A stretch of DNA of 12,060 nucleotides from NCBI RefSeq assembly GCF_938045535.1, contig NZ_CALIMQ010000075.1:1-12060 (forward strand). The letters are read 5' to 3'. This document shows positions 5,308 to 12,060 of the stretch, piece after piece. The position numbers and the translations under genes are program-made. The DNA is from an uncultured Campylobacter sp. Its GTDB lineage: Bacteria; Campylobacterota; Campylobacteria; Campylobacterales; Campylobacteraceae. The stretch's first letter is position 1. Every line of letters begins with the position of its first letter. Under the pieces are notes generated by a model that had not been told where the DNA came from, ran no database searches, and saw nothing but the letters and a program-made list of their open reading frames with translations.

Positions 5308-7290
5308 TTGCCAAATTTCATAACCCAAAGCGTGAGCCTGCCGCCGCTGCCGGCTAGATTCGGCGAAGTCGAATTTTTAGAAACGGCGCGCGGCAGAAAT
5401 TTAACGCTCGTGCGAACCAAAAGCTTTGATAGCGAGTTTTTTATCACCCTAAAGCCCGGCGGCGGCAAAGTGATAGTAAAGGGCGAAAAGATCACCAAGC
5501 CCGCCAAAATCGGTCATCTGCAGCGAGCGCTCGAAATTTTTAAAGAGCGCTTCTGCGGACGGATCATCTCGCAGGCGTTTGCCTACAAAGACAGCTCGCT
5601 TACTGAAAAAACGCCGCTGATTTTGGACGAGAATGAAATTTTATCCCTCGTAAAAAGCTCTAAATTTAATAAAATTTTCATCGAGATCGGCTTCGGCTCG
5701 GGCAGACATCTGCTTCATCAAGCGCGCTCAAATCAAGACGCACTACTAATCGGCATTGAAATTTACAAGCCAGCAATCGAGCAGGTCGCAAAGCTAGCGA
5801 TCCGCGAGGGGCTGCAAAACATCGCTCTCATAGCCACCGACGCGCGGGTTTTGCTGAGCCTGCTTCCCGCGGGCTGCCTGCAGCGCGTATTTTTGCACTT
5901 CCCCGTGCCGTGGGACGACGCGCCGCACCGCCGCGTCATAAGCGACGAGTTCGCCTCACAGATCGCACGCACGCTCGGGCGCGGCGGCCGCTTCGAGCTT
6001 CGCACCGACAGCGAGGAGTACTTCCTCTACGCGATGCAAAAGCTCTCGCCCTACGTTCAGCGCAAAGCGGGCAAAATTTCGCACTTCAAAAACCGCGATG
6101 CCGCCGTAGCGAGCAAATACGAGGATAGATGGCGCAAAATGGACAAAGACATCTACGATCTGATCTATGAGAACAAAACCGCGAGCCTGGGCGAGCCGCA
6201 GCAATTTGAGATGGAATTTTTAAAATTTGACGCGGCGGCAATCGCGCGAAATTTTAAAAATTCTACCTTCAAAGGCGAGGATTTTTTCGTGCATTTTGAG
6301 GAAATTTTTTACTTTGACGCGCAGAAAAGCTTGGATGCGGACGGAGCTTGCGCGGCGGACGGCGTAAATTTAAGCGGCGCGGGCGAAGTCATGAACGACG
6401 AGGCTATAAATTTAGATGCGACGCGCGGCAAAAATTTAACCGAGCGCGCAGGTACGGATGAAATTTCGGCAAATGACTGCAAAATTTTAGCTACGACAGC
6501 GGGCGATAAAATTTTAGCTTGCGCGAATGCTACGCAAATTCTAAAAAAAGCGAGCGCCGCGCCAAATACAAACCGCACGAATGAAACTGGCGCAAAAGAG
6601 AGTGTAAATTTAAATCAAAATTGTTTGGGCTCAAACTACGTAAATTTAACGAGCGACGTTCCCATCGCGGTAAGCGCTAAATTTAGCCGCGCCGCCTCTG
6701 GTGAAAAGCGCGCTTTAGCCTGCGAGCAGATCGTAACAAAGCAAGGCACGCAGATAAACAGCGCAGCCGCCGCAAGCGATGCACTAAACGCAAATATCCC
6801 GCTCGCAACTATCGACGCAAGCAACGCGCTAAATTCTAGCGGCACGGATGGCGTGCTCGCAACTATCGACGCGATGGGCACAGGCAATACACCCACAACG
6901 ATCGGCGCAATAGATGCGAGCAATGCACCGAATGCGACCCGCGCAGACGGAGCAAACGCTACGCAAATTCTAAAAAAAGCGAGCGCCGTACCTTGTAAAA
7001 AGGGATCGCAAGCCGAACGGCAAAGCAAGCCGAGCTTCACCAAGCAGCAAGATAAACAGCAAAGCGAACCAAGCTACGCCGAGCAGCAACAGCAAAGCAA
7101 GCCGTGCGCTGCCGAGCCGCAGGACGTGCTAATCCTGCTTTCGCTCGGGGCATTCGACTTTCCGCAGCAGTGTTTCATCCGCGCAAACGCAAGCGGCACG
7201 CGCTACTTCATCCGCCGCCCGCTTCCTACGCGCGAAAACCACGCGGCACATCAAAAAATTTCGGAGATATTTTCACAATGGCAGAGATAA
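5308..7290 (+). CDS. trmB: tRNA (guanine-N7-)-methyltransferase TrmB with a large low-complexity insertion
   Basis: TrmB uses S-adenosylmethionine to make m7G46 in the tRNA variable loop. Start TTG gives MPNFI, an opening I recall for Campylobacter TrmB; it lies 3 nt after the flpA stop. Residues 1-110 are the epsilon-type N-terminal part. The Rossmann methyltransferase core has FIEIGFGSGRHLL (124-136, SAM binding), GIEIYKPAI (149-157), LHFPVPWDDAPHRR (196-209, the PDPW-like catalytic region) and GGRFELRTDSEEY (226-238, with the TD motif). Residues about 340-605 are low-complexity Ala/Asn/Ser/Thr/Gln sequence with KILA, VNL and NATQILKKASA words and a Gln-rich end. A recognisable C-terminus resumes at 606-654 (LSLGAFDFPQQCFI to NHAAHQKI). 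The 660 residues exceed the roughly 390 of Campylobacter TrmB by about the insert length. The stop lies 13 bp inside ftsE. Confidence 0.9.
   Translation: MPNFITQSVSLPPLPARFGEVEFLETARGRNLTLVRTKSFDSEFFITLKPGGGKVIVKGEKITKPAKIGHLQRALEIFKERFCGRIISQAFAYKDSSLTEKTPLILDENEILSLVKSSKFNKIFIEIGFGSGRHLLHQARSNQDALLIGIEIYKPAIEQVAKLAIREGLQNIALIATDARVLLSLLPAGCLQRVFLHFPVPWDDAPHRRVISDEFASQIARTLGRGGRFELRTDSEEYFLYAMQKLSPYVQRKAGKISHFKNRDAAVASKYEDRWRKMDKDIYDLIYENKTASLGEPQQFEMEFLKFDAAAIARNFKNSTFKGEDFFVHFEEIFYFDAQKSLDADGACAADGVNLSGAGEVMNDEAINLDATRGKNLTERAGTDEISANDCKILATTAGDKILACANATQILKKASAAPNTNRTNETGAKESVNLNQNCLGSNYVNLTSDVPIAVSAKFSRAASGEKRALACEQIVTKQGTQINSAAAASDALNANIPLATIDASNALNSSGTDGVLATIDAMGTGNTPTTIGAIDASNAPNATRADGANATQILKKASAVPCKKGSQAERQSKPSFTKQQDKQQSEPSYAEQQQQSKPCAAEPQDVLILLSLGAFDFPQQCFIRANASGTRYFIRRPLPTRENHAAHQKISEIFSQWQR
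6529..6559 (+). repeat. 31-bp direct repeat, copy 1 (in trmB)
   Basis: Identical over 31 bp to 6958-6988. It encodes most of NATQILKKASA and contains one AAATTC hexamer and an A7 run. The two copies are 429 bp (143 codons) apart in the same frame. Confidence 0.9.
6801..6872 (+). repeat. Pair of 18-bp direct repeats, 54 bp apart (in trmB)
   Basis: The word GCTCGCAACTATCGACGC occurs at 6801-6818 and again at 6855-6872, both read as LATIDA. A looser third relative (TIGAIDASNAPN) follows. This indicates that the insertion grew partly by local duplication. Confidence 0.8.
6958..6988 (+). repeat. 31-bp direct repeat, copy 2 (in trmB)
   Basis: Second identical copy of the repeat at 6529-6559. Recombination between the copies would remove 143 codons of the insertion without shifting the frame, leaving one copy. 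Confidence 0.9.
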
Positions 7291-7967
7291 CGGACGATTA
7301 CAACATCATCACCGCAGCGGGCCTCACGCTAGGCTACGAAAAGGCGGGCGCGGTCATCCAAGACGCTAGCTTCGGCATCGGCGCGAAGGACTTCGTCATC
7401 ATCACGGGCAAGAGCGGCAGCGGCAAATCCACGCTGCTTAAGTCCTTCTACGGCGGCATCGACATCATCGGCGGCGAACTGAACGTCTGCCTGTGCGATC
7501 TAAAGGGCATCACAAACTCCGATCTGCGCACCCTGCGCCAGCGCATCGGCATTATTTTTCAAAACTACCGCCTGATCAACGAATGGACGATCGAGCGCAA
7601 CATAATGCTTCCGTTAATGATAATGGGCTACAATCAGCAGGTCTGTCAAGACCAAGCCAAAAAGCTACTGCGCCACGTCGAGCTCGGGCACAAGATGGGC
7701 AAGTATCCGCTCGAGCTTAGCGGCGGCGAGCAGCAGCGCGTGGCTTTGGCACGTGCGATGGCGCATAATCCGCGCCTGCTGCTGTGCGACGAGCCAACGG
7801 GAAATTTGGACGACTACTCCAGCGCCATTATTTGGAATTTGTTGCGCTCGGCGTGCGAGTCGTGGAACGCCTGCGTCGTCATCGTGACGCACAAAATGCC
7901 CGCTACGCTGCGTTTTAGGCACCGACATTTTGAGATTAAGGACGCTAAAGTAAATGAAATCGATTAA
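7278..7967 (+). CDS. ftsE: Cell division ATP-binding protein FtsE
   Basis: ATPase of the FtsEX complex at the division septum; it is an ABC protein but drives conformational signalling rather than transport. The 229 residues carry Walker A GKSGSGKST (44-52), the Q-loop FQNYRL (94-99), the ABC signature LSGGEQQR (147-154), Walker B LLLCDEPTGNLD (167-178) and the H-loop His205. Length matches FtsE (about 220). I chose ATG 7278, 11 nt after GGAG, because the protein aligns from there with ABC domains; an open frame upstream to 7104 lies wholly inside trmB and gives an unrelated Arg/Pro-rich peptide. It overlaps trmB by 13 bp and ftsX by 14 bp, so translation of the three is probably coupled. Only two RAATTY sites are present in 690 bp. 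Confidence 0.95.
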   Translation: MAEITDDYNIITAAGLTLGYEKAGAVIQDASFGIGAKDFVIITGKSGSGKSTLLKSFYGGIDIIGGELNVCLCDLKGITNSDLRTLRQRIGIIFQNYRLINEWTIERNIMLPLMIMGYNQQVCQDQAKKLLRHVELGHKMGKYPLELSGGEQQRVALARAMAHNPRLLLCDEPTGNLDDYSSAIIWNLLRSACESWNACVVIVTHKMPATLRFRHRHFEIKDAKVNEID

Positions 7968-8769
7968 AACCCATTTCGGCGTGATCTTTTCGCTCGTCGC
8001 GCTGCTTTTTTCAGTGCAGTTTGGAATTTTTATGAGTAACCTAACCAAAAGCTACGAGCGCTCGATCCAAAACGAATATAACATCGTGCTAGTCTCCAAA
8101 ACCTCGCTCAGCCTGCAAGACGCGCAAAAAGCGGTACCGAAAATCAGCTCGCTTAGCGAAATTTCGACCGCGGGCATCACCGAGCGACTGAAGGGTAAAA
8201 TTTCACAAAACGCCTTTGCCGAGCTGAGTAAAAATTTGCCTAAATTTTATAGCGTCAAGCTCGAAAGCTTCCCCGACGCTGCGCAGCTTGCCAAGATCGA
8301 GCAGGATCTAAAATCTATAGGCTCGCTCACGCGGGTTGAAATTTTTAAAAAGACCCACGATGAAATTTTTAAAATTTTACTGCTTATCAAAAGCCTCGTT
8401 TACGGCTTTGCGTTTCTCATCGTGCTTTTAGGCGTGATGTTAATTCACCGTCAGATGCGTATTTGGGTTTACGAACACAAAGAGCGCATCGAGATCATGG
8501 AACTTTTCGGCGCGTCGTTTCTGATAAAAAGCGGCAAGCTCTACCGAATGGCGATAATAGACTCCTTCATCGCCACACTGATCGTGACCTGCTTCTACAT
8601 AGCGCTTCCCTCTTGGGAGGTGTTTTCGACCACGCTTAAGGGCATCGGCGATCTACGCACCGCCATAGTGCTGCCTTACGATGCGCTGATTCTTTTGGGT
8701 GTCGCCTTGGCGCTATCTATCATCGCAGTTAGCTTTGTGATGCTGCAAATCGGAAATAAACGAGCATGA
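7954..8769 (+). CDS. ftsX: Cell division protein FtsX
   Basis: Membrane subunit of FtsEX, which relays ATP hydrolysis by FtsE to periplasmic cell-wall hydrolase activators. The 271 residues show the FtsX layout: one N-terminal helix (about 8-29), a periplasmic domain (31-138), then three helices (about 141-164, 199-217, 242-264). The cytoplasmic loop motif ERIEIMELFGAS (177-188) matches the FtsX/MacB-type coupling region. Start ATG lies 14 bp inside ftsE and the stop overlaps the next gene as ATGA. The periplasmic domain would be the docking site for the coiled-coil LytM-fold protein encoded next. Length is a little below E. coli FtsX, which has a longer N-terminal tail. Confidence 0.92.
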   Translation: MKSIKTHFGVIFSLVALLFSVQFGIFMSNLTKSYERSIQNEYNIVLVSKTSLSLQDAQKAVPKISSLSEISTAGITERLKGKISQNAFAELSKNLPKFYSVKLESFPDAAQLAKIEQDLKSIGSLTRVEIFKKTHDEIFKILLLIKSLVYGFAFLIVLLGVMLIHRQMRIWVYEHKERIEIMELFGASFLIKSGKLYRMAIIDSFIATLIVTCFYIALPSWEVFSTTLKGIGDLRTAIVLPYDALILLGVALALSIIAVSFVMLQIGNKRA

Positions 8770-10148
8770 AAAGGGCTTTTTTAGCACCGCTTCTTGCGCT
8801 GGGGCTCGCCGCGGCTCTTACTTATGCCGCGCCCGCAAAGGGACAAAGCACGAAAGATAAGATTGCCAAAGCGGGTCAAGAGCTAAAAAGCTCGCAAAAG
8901 GAGGGGATGCAACTCTCGCAAAAGATCGACGAGATCGCAGGCCAAATCGTAAAGGAGCAGGAGGGCTTTAAAAAGCGCGAAGGCGAGATCAAGCAGCTAA
9001 GCGACGCGATAGAAGGCCTAAAGGATCAATACGCCGCCGAAGCGCAGGAACTTGAAAAGCTCAATAGCCAAAACGTCACGCTTCTTAGCGTGCAAAACGA
9101 TCTGGAGAGCAAGATCATAAGTGTGATCTCGCAAGAGCTATCGTTTGATCTCATCACCGACGTAAATTCCACCACCACGCCCGATTCTATCATGGCTAGC
9201 GAAATTTTAGAGGGGCTCGGCGTCGTTATGAACGACGAGCTGAAGGGGCTGATCAAAGACTACGAAAATAATCAAAATTTTATCAACGAGCAGAACAAAA
9301 AGATCAAATCGATCCAGGCGAGCATGGCGGGCTATGACAAGAAAAAAACCGATCTTGACGCCAAGCAAACCACCCAAAAAGAGAAGCTCGCGCAGATGAA
9401 AAAGGACAAAGAGTACTACATCGCGAGACTGGAGAAGATAAACGACGAGCAAGACGCCATATCCAAGACCCTGCAGGAGCTTAAGATCATCGACGACGCC
9501 GAAGAGAAAGCCAAAGCGCAGAAGGAGGAAGCGGCGCGCCAAGCAAAGCTTGAAGCGCAGAAGCAAAAGGAGCGCCAGGCACGCGAAAAAGAGTACGCCA
9601 AAGCAAAAGCGGCTGCCAAAAAGGCGGGTAAGCCCGAGCCTGCGCCTCCTAGTGAGCCCGAGCCAGAAGTGAGCGAGCCCGCGGATGAGCGCGTAAGCAA
9701 GATCAACCAAAAGGTCAAGCAGTACGGCTCTAGCTATCAGTCCTCGCGCGTTAAAAAATACAGCGGAGCCAAAACCGCGGCGCCTTTAAACGGCGCGTAT
9801 TTGAAGCGAAAATTCGGCAATTACAACGATCCCGTGTATAACATCAAGCTTTTCAACGAAAATATCGTGCTAGGCTCAAACAGCGGCGACACGCAGGTTA
9901 AAGCGGTGCTGCCGGGTAAAGTAGTCTTTGCTAAAGAAACCGCCGTGCTCGATAAGGTCGTGATCCTAGAGCATAGCGGCGGCATCCACACGATCTACGC
10001 GCATCTAAATCAGATCCCGCCTACCGTGCGCGTCGGCTCCAACGTCAAAAAGGGCTACATCATCGGGCGCATCGGCTCAGATCTGACCTTTGAGGTGACG
10101 CAGCAGAACTACCACATCAACCCGCTCGATCTCATCAGCCTGAGGTGA
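8766..10148 (+). CDS. EnvC-like murein hydrolase activator (degenerate M23/LytM-fold protein)
   Basis: A secreted coiled-coil protein with a C-terminal LytM fold, probably the FtsEX-regulated amidase activator. The 460 residues begin with a Sec signal (MKRAFLAPLLALGLAAALTYA). Long Lys/Glu/Gln-rich coiled coils run about 28-285, interrupted near 125-160. A Pro/Glu linker (290-306) leads to the LytM domain (about 340-457). That domain keeps YAHL (411-414) and the final strand pattern, but the zinc-binding HxxxD segment reads FNENI (363-367) and the HLHFE segment reads DLTFE (439-443), so the metal ligands are missing. E. coli EnvC is degenerate in the same way and activates AmiA/AmiB. The gene overlaps ftsX by 4 nt, which supports this role. 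DVNST (132-136) fits the PglB glycosylation sequon. Databases would call it a peptidase M23 family protein; I doubt peptidase activity. Confidence 0.88.
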   Translation: MKRAFLAPLLALGLAAALTYAAPAKGQSTKDKIAKAGQELKSSQKEGMQLSQKIDEIAGQIVKEQEGFKKREGEIKQLSDAIEGLKDQYAAEAQELEKLNSQNVTLLSVQNDLESKIISVISQELSFDLITDVNSTTTPDSIMASEILEGLGVVMNDELKGLIKDYENNQNFINEQNKKIKSIQASMAGYDKKKTDLDAKQTTQKEKLAQMKKDKEYYIARLEKINDEQDAISKTLQELKIIDDAEEKAKAQKEEAARQAKLEAQKQKERQAREKEYAKAKAAAKKAGKPEPAPPSEPEPEVSEPADERVSKINQKVKQYGSSYQSSRVKKYSGAKTAAPLNGAYLKRKFGNYNDPVYNIKLFNENIVLGSNSGDTQVKAVLPGKVVFAKETAVLDKVVILEHSGGIHTIYAHLNQIPPTVRVGSNVKKGYIIGRIGSDLTFEVTQQNYHINPLDLISLR

Positions 10149-10151
10149 GCC

Positions 10152-11333
10152 GTGGGCGATGAAAATTCTAAATTTAGCGGATCTTGCGAGGACGCCGAAA
10201 GTTTAAATTTAAGCGAGCAAAGCTCGAACTGCGAGTTAAATTTGAGCGATGAAAATTCTGCGGCGACGTTAAATTTAAACAGTCAAAGCTCTGCCGCCAT
10301 AGATATTGCCTCTACGTCAAATTTAGATAGCGAGAATTCCGCCACGGGAGCCGCTGCATTAAATTTTAAAAATAAGAATTCCGCGACGGCGGACGCCGTA
10401 GCGGCATCAAAAACGGCGGATGCTGCGGAAATAGAGGCCGCTATGAGCGCCGTAGAAGCAAAAATGACAAAAACAGCGCAAAACGATATTGAGATTACAA
10501 GAGTAGCGGAGGAAATAATGACAACAGAAATGGCGGCAGCAAAAGAAGCAGAAGCGGCGAGACCGCAAATCCAAGAGCTCACCAATTTTCTTAGCGAATA
10601 CACCGCCAAGATGCTTAGTATCGGCACTTACACCGCGCGTATAGAGCACTGCGTGCGCAGGATAGCGGACGCTTACGACTATGAGGCGAGCCTGATGATC
10701 TTCGTGCGCCACTTCATCATCAGCGTGATGGACCCCGCGGACAACTCCATCCGCCGCACCTACGTCAAAACGGGCGCTGCGGCGCAGATCAGCTTCGATC
10801 TGATCTCGGAGCTAAGTGCGCTTAGCTGGGAAATTTACGACGAGAAAATCCCTCTTGCGCGCGCCAGAGCCGCATTTGCCGAAATTTTGGCCTCGCAAAA
10901 GAAAAGCTTTGCCAAAACCCTCGTTCTGCTCAGCGTCGCAAACACCGCATTCTGCGAGCTTTTCGGCGGCGATGGCGGCGCGATGGCGCTCGTTTTTGCG
11001 GCTACGGCTTTTGGAATTTGCGCCCGCTATCTATTTAGCAAGCTTAAAATCAATCTAAAAATCCAATACATCGCGGTTTCGTTCGCAGTCTCATTCATCG
11101 TCTCGCTAGGCGCTCGCTACGGACTTAGCGCCACGCCCGACATCGCCGTGGGATCGAGCATATTGTTTTTGATCCCGGGCGTCTGGCTGATCAACTCGGT
11201 ATTTGACATCCTAAACGAAAATATGCTCGTAGGCATCAGCAGAGGGCTGAACACGGGGCTTTTGATCATCTGCATCGCGATCGGGCTCTTTCTGACGCTT
11301 AGCATCTCAAATTTGGGGCTCGTAAATGTTTGA
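10152..11333 (+). CDS. ThrE-type threonine/serine exporter, large half, with N-terminal low-complexity extension
   Basis: The core (about residues 139-393) matches the ThrE/DUF1212 family of putative threonine/serine exporters, the large half of a split transporter. It has a cytoplasmic N-part (FLSEYTAKMLSIGTYTARIEHCVRR region), then about five membrane helices with the family motif LFLIPGVWLINS (338-349). Residues 1-138 are an extra Ser/Asn/Ala/Glu-rich stretch with repeated DENS, LNL and ENSAT words and ten RAATTY hexamers. The family is usually about 250 residues; this is 393. The annotated-style start is GTG 10152, 3 nt after the previous stop. A strong GGAGGA (10508-10513) precedes ATG 10518, which would give a normal 271-residue protein, so translation may begin there instead or as well. 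The gene overlaps the small half by 8 bp. Confidence 0.82.
   Translation: MGDENSKFSGSCEDAESLNLSEQSSNCELNLSDENSAATLNLNSQSSAAIDIASTSNLDSENSATGAAALNFKNKNSATADAVAASKTADAAEIEAAMSAVEAKMTKTAQNDIEITRVAEEIMTTEMAAAKEAEAARPQIQELTNFLSEYTAKMLSIGTYTARIEHCVRRIADAYDYEASLMIFVRHFIISVMDPADNSIRRTYVKTGAAAQISFDLISELSALSWEIYDEKIPLARARAAFAEILASQKKSFAKTLVLLSVANTAFCELFGGDGGAMALVFAATAFGICARYLFSKLKINLKIQYIAVSFAVSFIVSLGARYGLSATPDIAVGSSILFLIPGVWLINSVFDILNENMLVGISRGLNTGLLIICIAIGLFLTLSISNLGLVNV
10163..10381. repeat. RAATTY hexamer cluster at the 5' end of the ThrE gene
   Basis: Ten copies start at 10163, 10170, 10205, 10238, 10253, 10271, 10319, 10334, 10361 and 10376. Eight are AAATTT or AAATTC and two are GAATTC. They fall in more than one codon phase, reading as ENS, SKF, LNL and SNL. 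Confidence 0.8.
10508..10513 (+). promoter_or_regulatory. Strong internal Shine-Dalgarno before ATG 10518
   Basis: GGAGGA, a near-perfect anti-16S match, sits 4 nt before an in-frame ATG in the ThrE gene. It is stronger than the leader of GTG 10152 and would bypass the low-complexity extension. It may be an active second start or coincidence in a purine-rich Glu/Ala stretch. Confidence 0.45.
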
Positions 11334-11826
11334 TCTCGCGCTTTTGGTATTTAAGGATGCTTGCTTTGCCGCTGCGGCGGGGCTGGGGTTTGCGTATGCG
11401 TGCATGCCGCCTAAAAAGACGCTTATTTTCTCGGCGCTGCTTGCGGCGGTTGCGCATTCGTGCAGGTTTTTGCTGATTCAAAGCCAAATTTTTTCGATCG
11501 CCGCCGCGACGCTTTTTGCGTCGTTTCTGATCGGCGTTTTAGGGATGCTCTGCGCCAAGCGCCTCAAGGTGCCCGCAGAGATCATCGCCTTTCCCGCGCT
11601 GCTTCCGATGATCCCGGGCATCTACGCCTATAAGGCGGTCTTGGCGCTGTTTTCTTATATCAAAGCCGCAGGCGCGCAGCAGAAGCTCGCTCATCTCATC
11701 TCGTTTTTCGACAACGCCCTCGCCACGGTCTCGATCTCGCTGGCGCTCGGCACGGGCGTCTCGATAACGCTGCTAATTTTCTACGAGCAGTCCTTGATGA
11801 TCACTCGCGGCGCAAGAGGCAAATAG
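11326..11826 (+). CDS. ThrE-type threonine/serine exporter, small half (DUF3815-like)
   Basis: The 166-residue membrane protein has about four or five helices and the motif FPALLPMIPGIYAYKA (89-104), which mirrors the LIPG motif of the large half. It matches the ThrE small-subunit family (DUF3815/ThrE_2), which with the large half makes up what is a single ThrE polypeptide in Corynebacterium. ATG 11326 overlaps the large-half stop by 8 bp, so the two are translated together. It is the last gene of the run that begins at 3042. Substrate is inferred from family naming; threonine and serine export has been shown for few members. Confidence 0.85.
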   Translation: MFDLALLVFKDACFAAAAGLGFAYACMPPKKTLIFSALLAAVAHSCRFLLIQSQIFSIAAATLFASFLIGVLGMLCAKRLKVPAEIIAFPALLPMIPGIYAYKAVLALFSYIKAAGAQQKLAHLISFFDNALATVSISLALGTGVSITLLIFYEQSLMITRGARGK

Positions 11827-11880
11827 CGCTAAGCAAGAAATTCTAAGCAGGCGCGGCGGGTAAATTTTATAAATTCTATT
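11827..11880. other. Convergent intergenic gap with three RAATTY sites
   Basis: These 54 bp separate the stops of two convergent genes. RAATTY starts at 11838, 11862 and 11871. No convincing rho-independent terminator is seen. Base composition falls sharply within it, marking the right edge of the GC-rich block. Confidence 0.5.
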
Positions 11881-12060
11881 TTATTGCTCTCGTTTTATCT
11901 CTTTGGTTTTTTCATCGTAATAATATCCTTGCTCCACACCCAGCAAATTATCTTTTATATCGTATTTATATGTATAATTTTCATCAAATATTATTTCTAA
12001 ATCTTTTTTTTCTTTTACTTTTTCATATAAATCAATGTTATTTGTAATTAATGTAAACTT
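11881..12060 (-). CDS. 3' end of an AT-rich hypothetical gene (partial, runs off right edge)
   Basis: On the minus strand 59 codons are open from the window edge to a TAA (complement of 11881-11883), while the DNA is only about a quarter GC, where stops should be frequent. The peptide is charged and tyrosine-rich and ends GVEQGYYYDEKTKEIKREQ. No family is recognised, and no start is visible because the gene begins beyond 12060. Its composition resembles the gene at the left edge and differs from the GC-rich operon, suggesting acquired DNA. Short tyrosine-rich AT-rich proteins of this kind are common among immunity-type and orphan genes, but that is only a guess here. Confidence 0.6.
   Translation of the reverse strand, partial: KFTLITNNIDLYEKVKEKKDLEIIFDENYTYKYDIKDNLLGVEQGYYYDEKTKEIKREQ

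Larger units (their letters stand above)
6366..6970. repeat. RAATTY hexamer cluster in the trmB insertion
   Basis: Twelve RAATTY copies start at 6366, 6408, 6432, 6461, 6482, 6509, 6536, 6606, 6642, 6679, 6831 and 6965. They are read as VNL, INL, KNL, EIS, KIL, QIL, KFS and LNS in different codon phases. Four more lie just upstream (about 6226-6307), at the end of the conserved domain. Confidence 0.75.

Noticed and set aside
7104..7277. Upstream extension of FtsE from ATG 7104
   Set aside because: The extra 58 residues are Arg/Pro-rich, lie entirely in the trmB coding region in another frame, and are absent from the ABC-domain family. ATG 7278 is the natural start.
9207..9718. Long minus-strand Leu/Phe-rich open frames opposite the M23 gene
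   Set aside because: They are complements of Lys/Glu/Ala-rich coiled-coil codons and have no other coding evidence.

Overview
The window looks like a chromosomal segment of an oral-type, relatively GC-rich Campylobacter (the C. gracilis / C. showae / C. rectus sort of genome). I infer this from gene content and order. A rodA-type gene stands divergent to a run of rluA-type pseudouridine synthase, FlpA-like fibronectin type III lipoprotein, trmB, ftsE, ftsX and M23/LytM-fold protein, the order I recall for the Cj1282-Cj1275 region of C. jejuni. The species cannot be fixed from the sequence alone.

Layout. (1) Positions 1-825 are AT-rich. They hold the tail of an unknown gene and a broken or possibly switchable gene with an in-frame TAA and an A10 tract. 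(2) At about 822 base composition jumps to GC-rich and two small membrane-protein genes follow, overlapping by ATGA; the first carries a long acidic low-complexity tail. (3) A short convergent gap leads to rodA on the minus strand. (4) A 52-bp divergent gap then opens a tightly packed eight-gene plus-strand run from 3042 to 11826 (rluA-type, flpA-like, trmB, ftsE, ftsX, EnvC-like factor, ThrE large half, ThrE small half). Every junction overlaps or is within 3 nt. (5) From about 11860 the DNA is AT-rich again and holds the 3' end of an unknown minus-strand gene running off the edge.

How the genes fit together. RodA is the elongation-type septal/sidewall glycan polymerase. FtsE, FtsX and the coiled-coil LytM-fold protein form an apparent FtsEX-EnvC module that switches on cell-wall amidases at division; the LytM domain has lost its zinc ligands, which fits an activator rather than an enzyme. 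RluA and TrmB modify RNA. FlpA is a surface adhesin. The ThrE pair is a split amino-acid exporter.

The most unusual signal is at the DNA level. The palindromic hexamer RAATTY (mostly AAATTT or AAATTC) is very dense in low-complexity coding insertions: inside rluA (18 sites in 537 bp), inside trmB (12 in about 600 bp), at the N-terminus of ThrE (10 in about 220 bp) and at the C-terminus of the 822-1457 membrane protein (10 in about 265 bp). It is also dense in the two convergent intergenic gaps, and sparse in the conserved domains. It lies in all three codon phases and encodes different peptides in different genes, so selection or bias on DNA rather than protein is likely. RAATTY is the motif methylated by CtsM that marks DNA for natural transformation in C. 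jejuni. I propose that these inserts are coding-tolerant arrays of uptake/self-recognition sites. That is inference and needs genome-wide testing.
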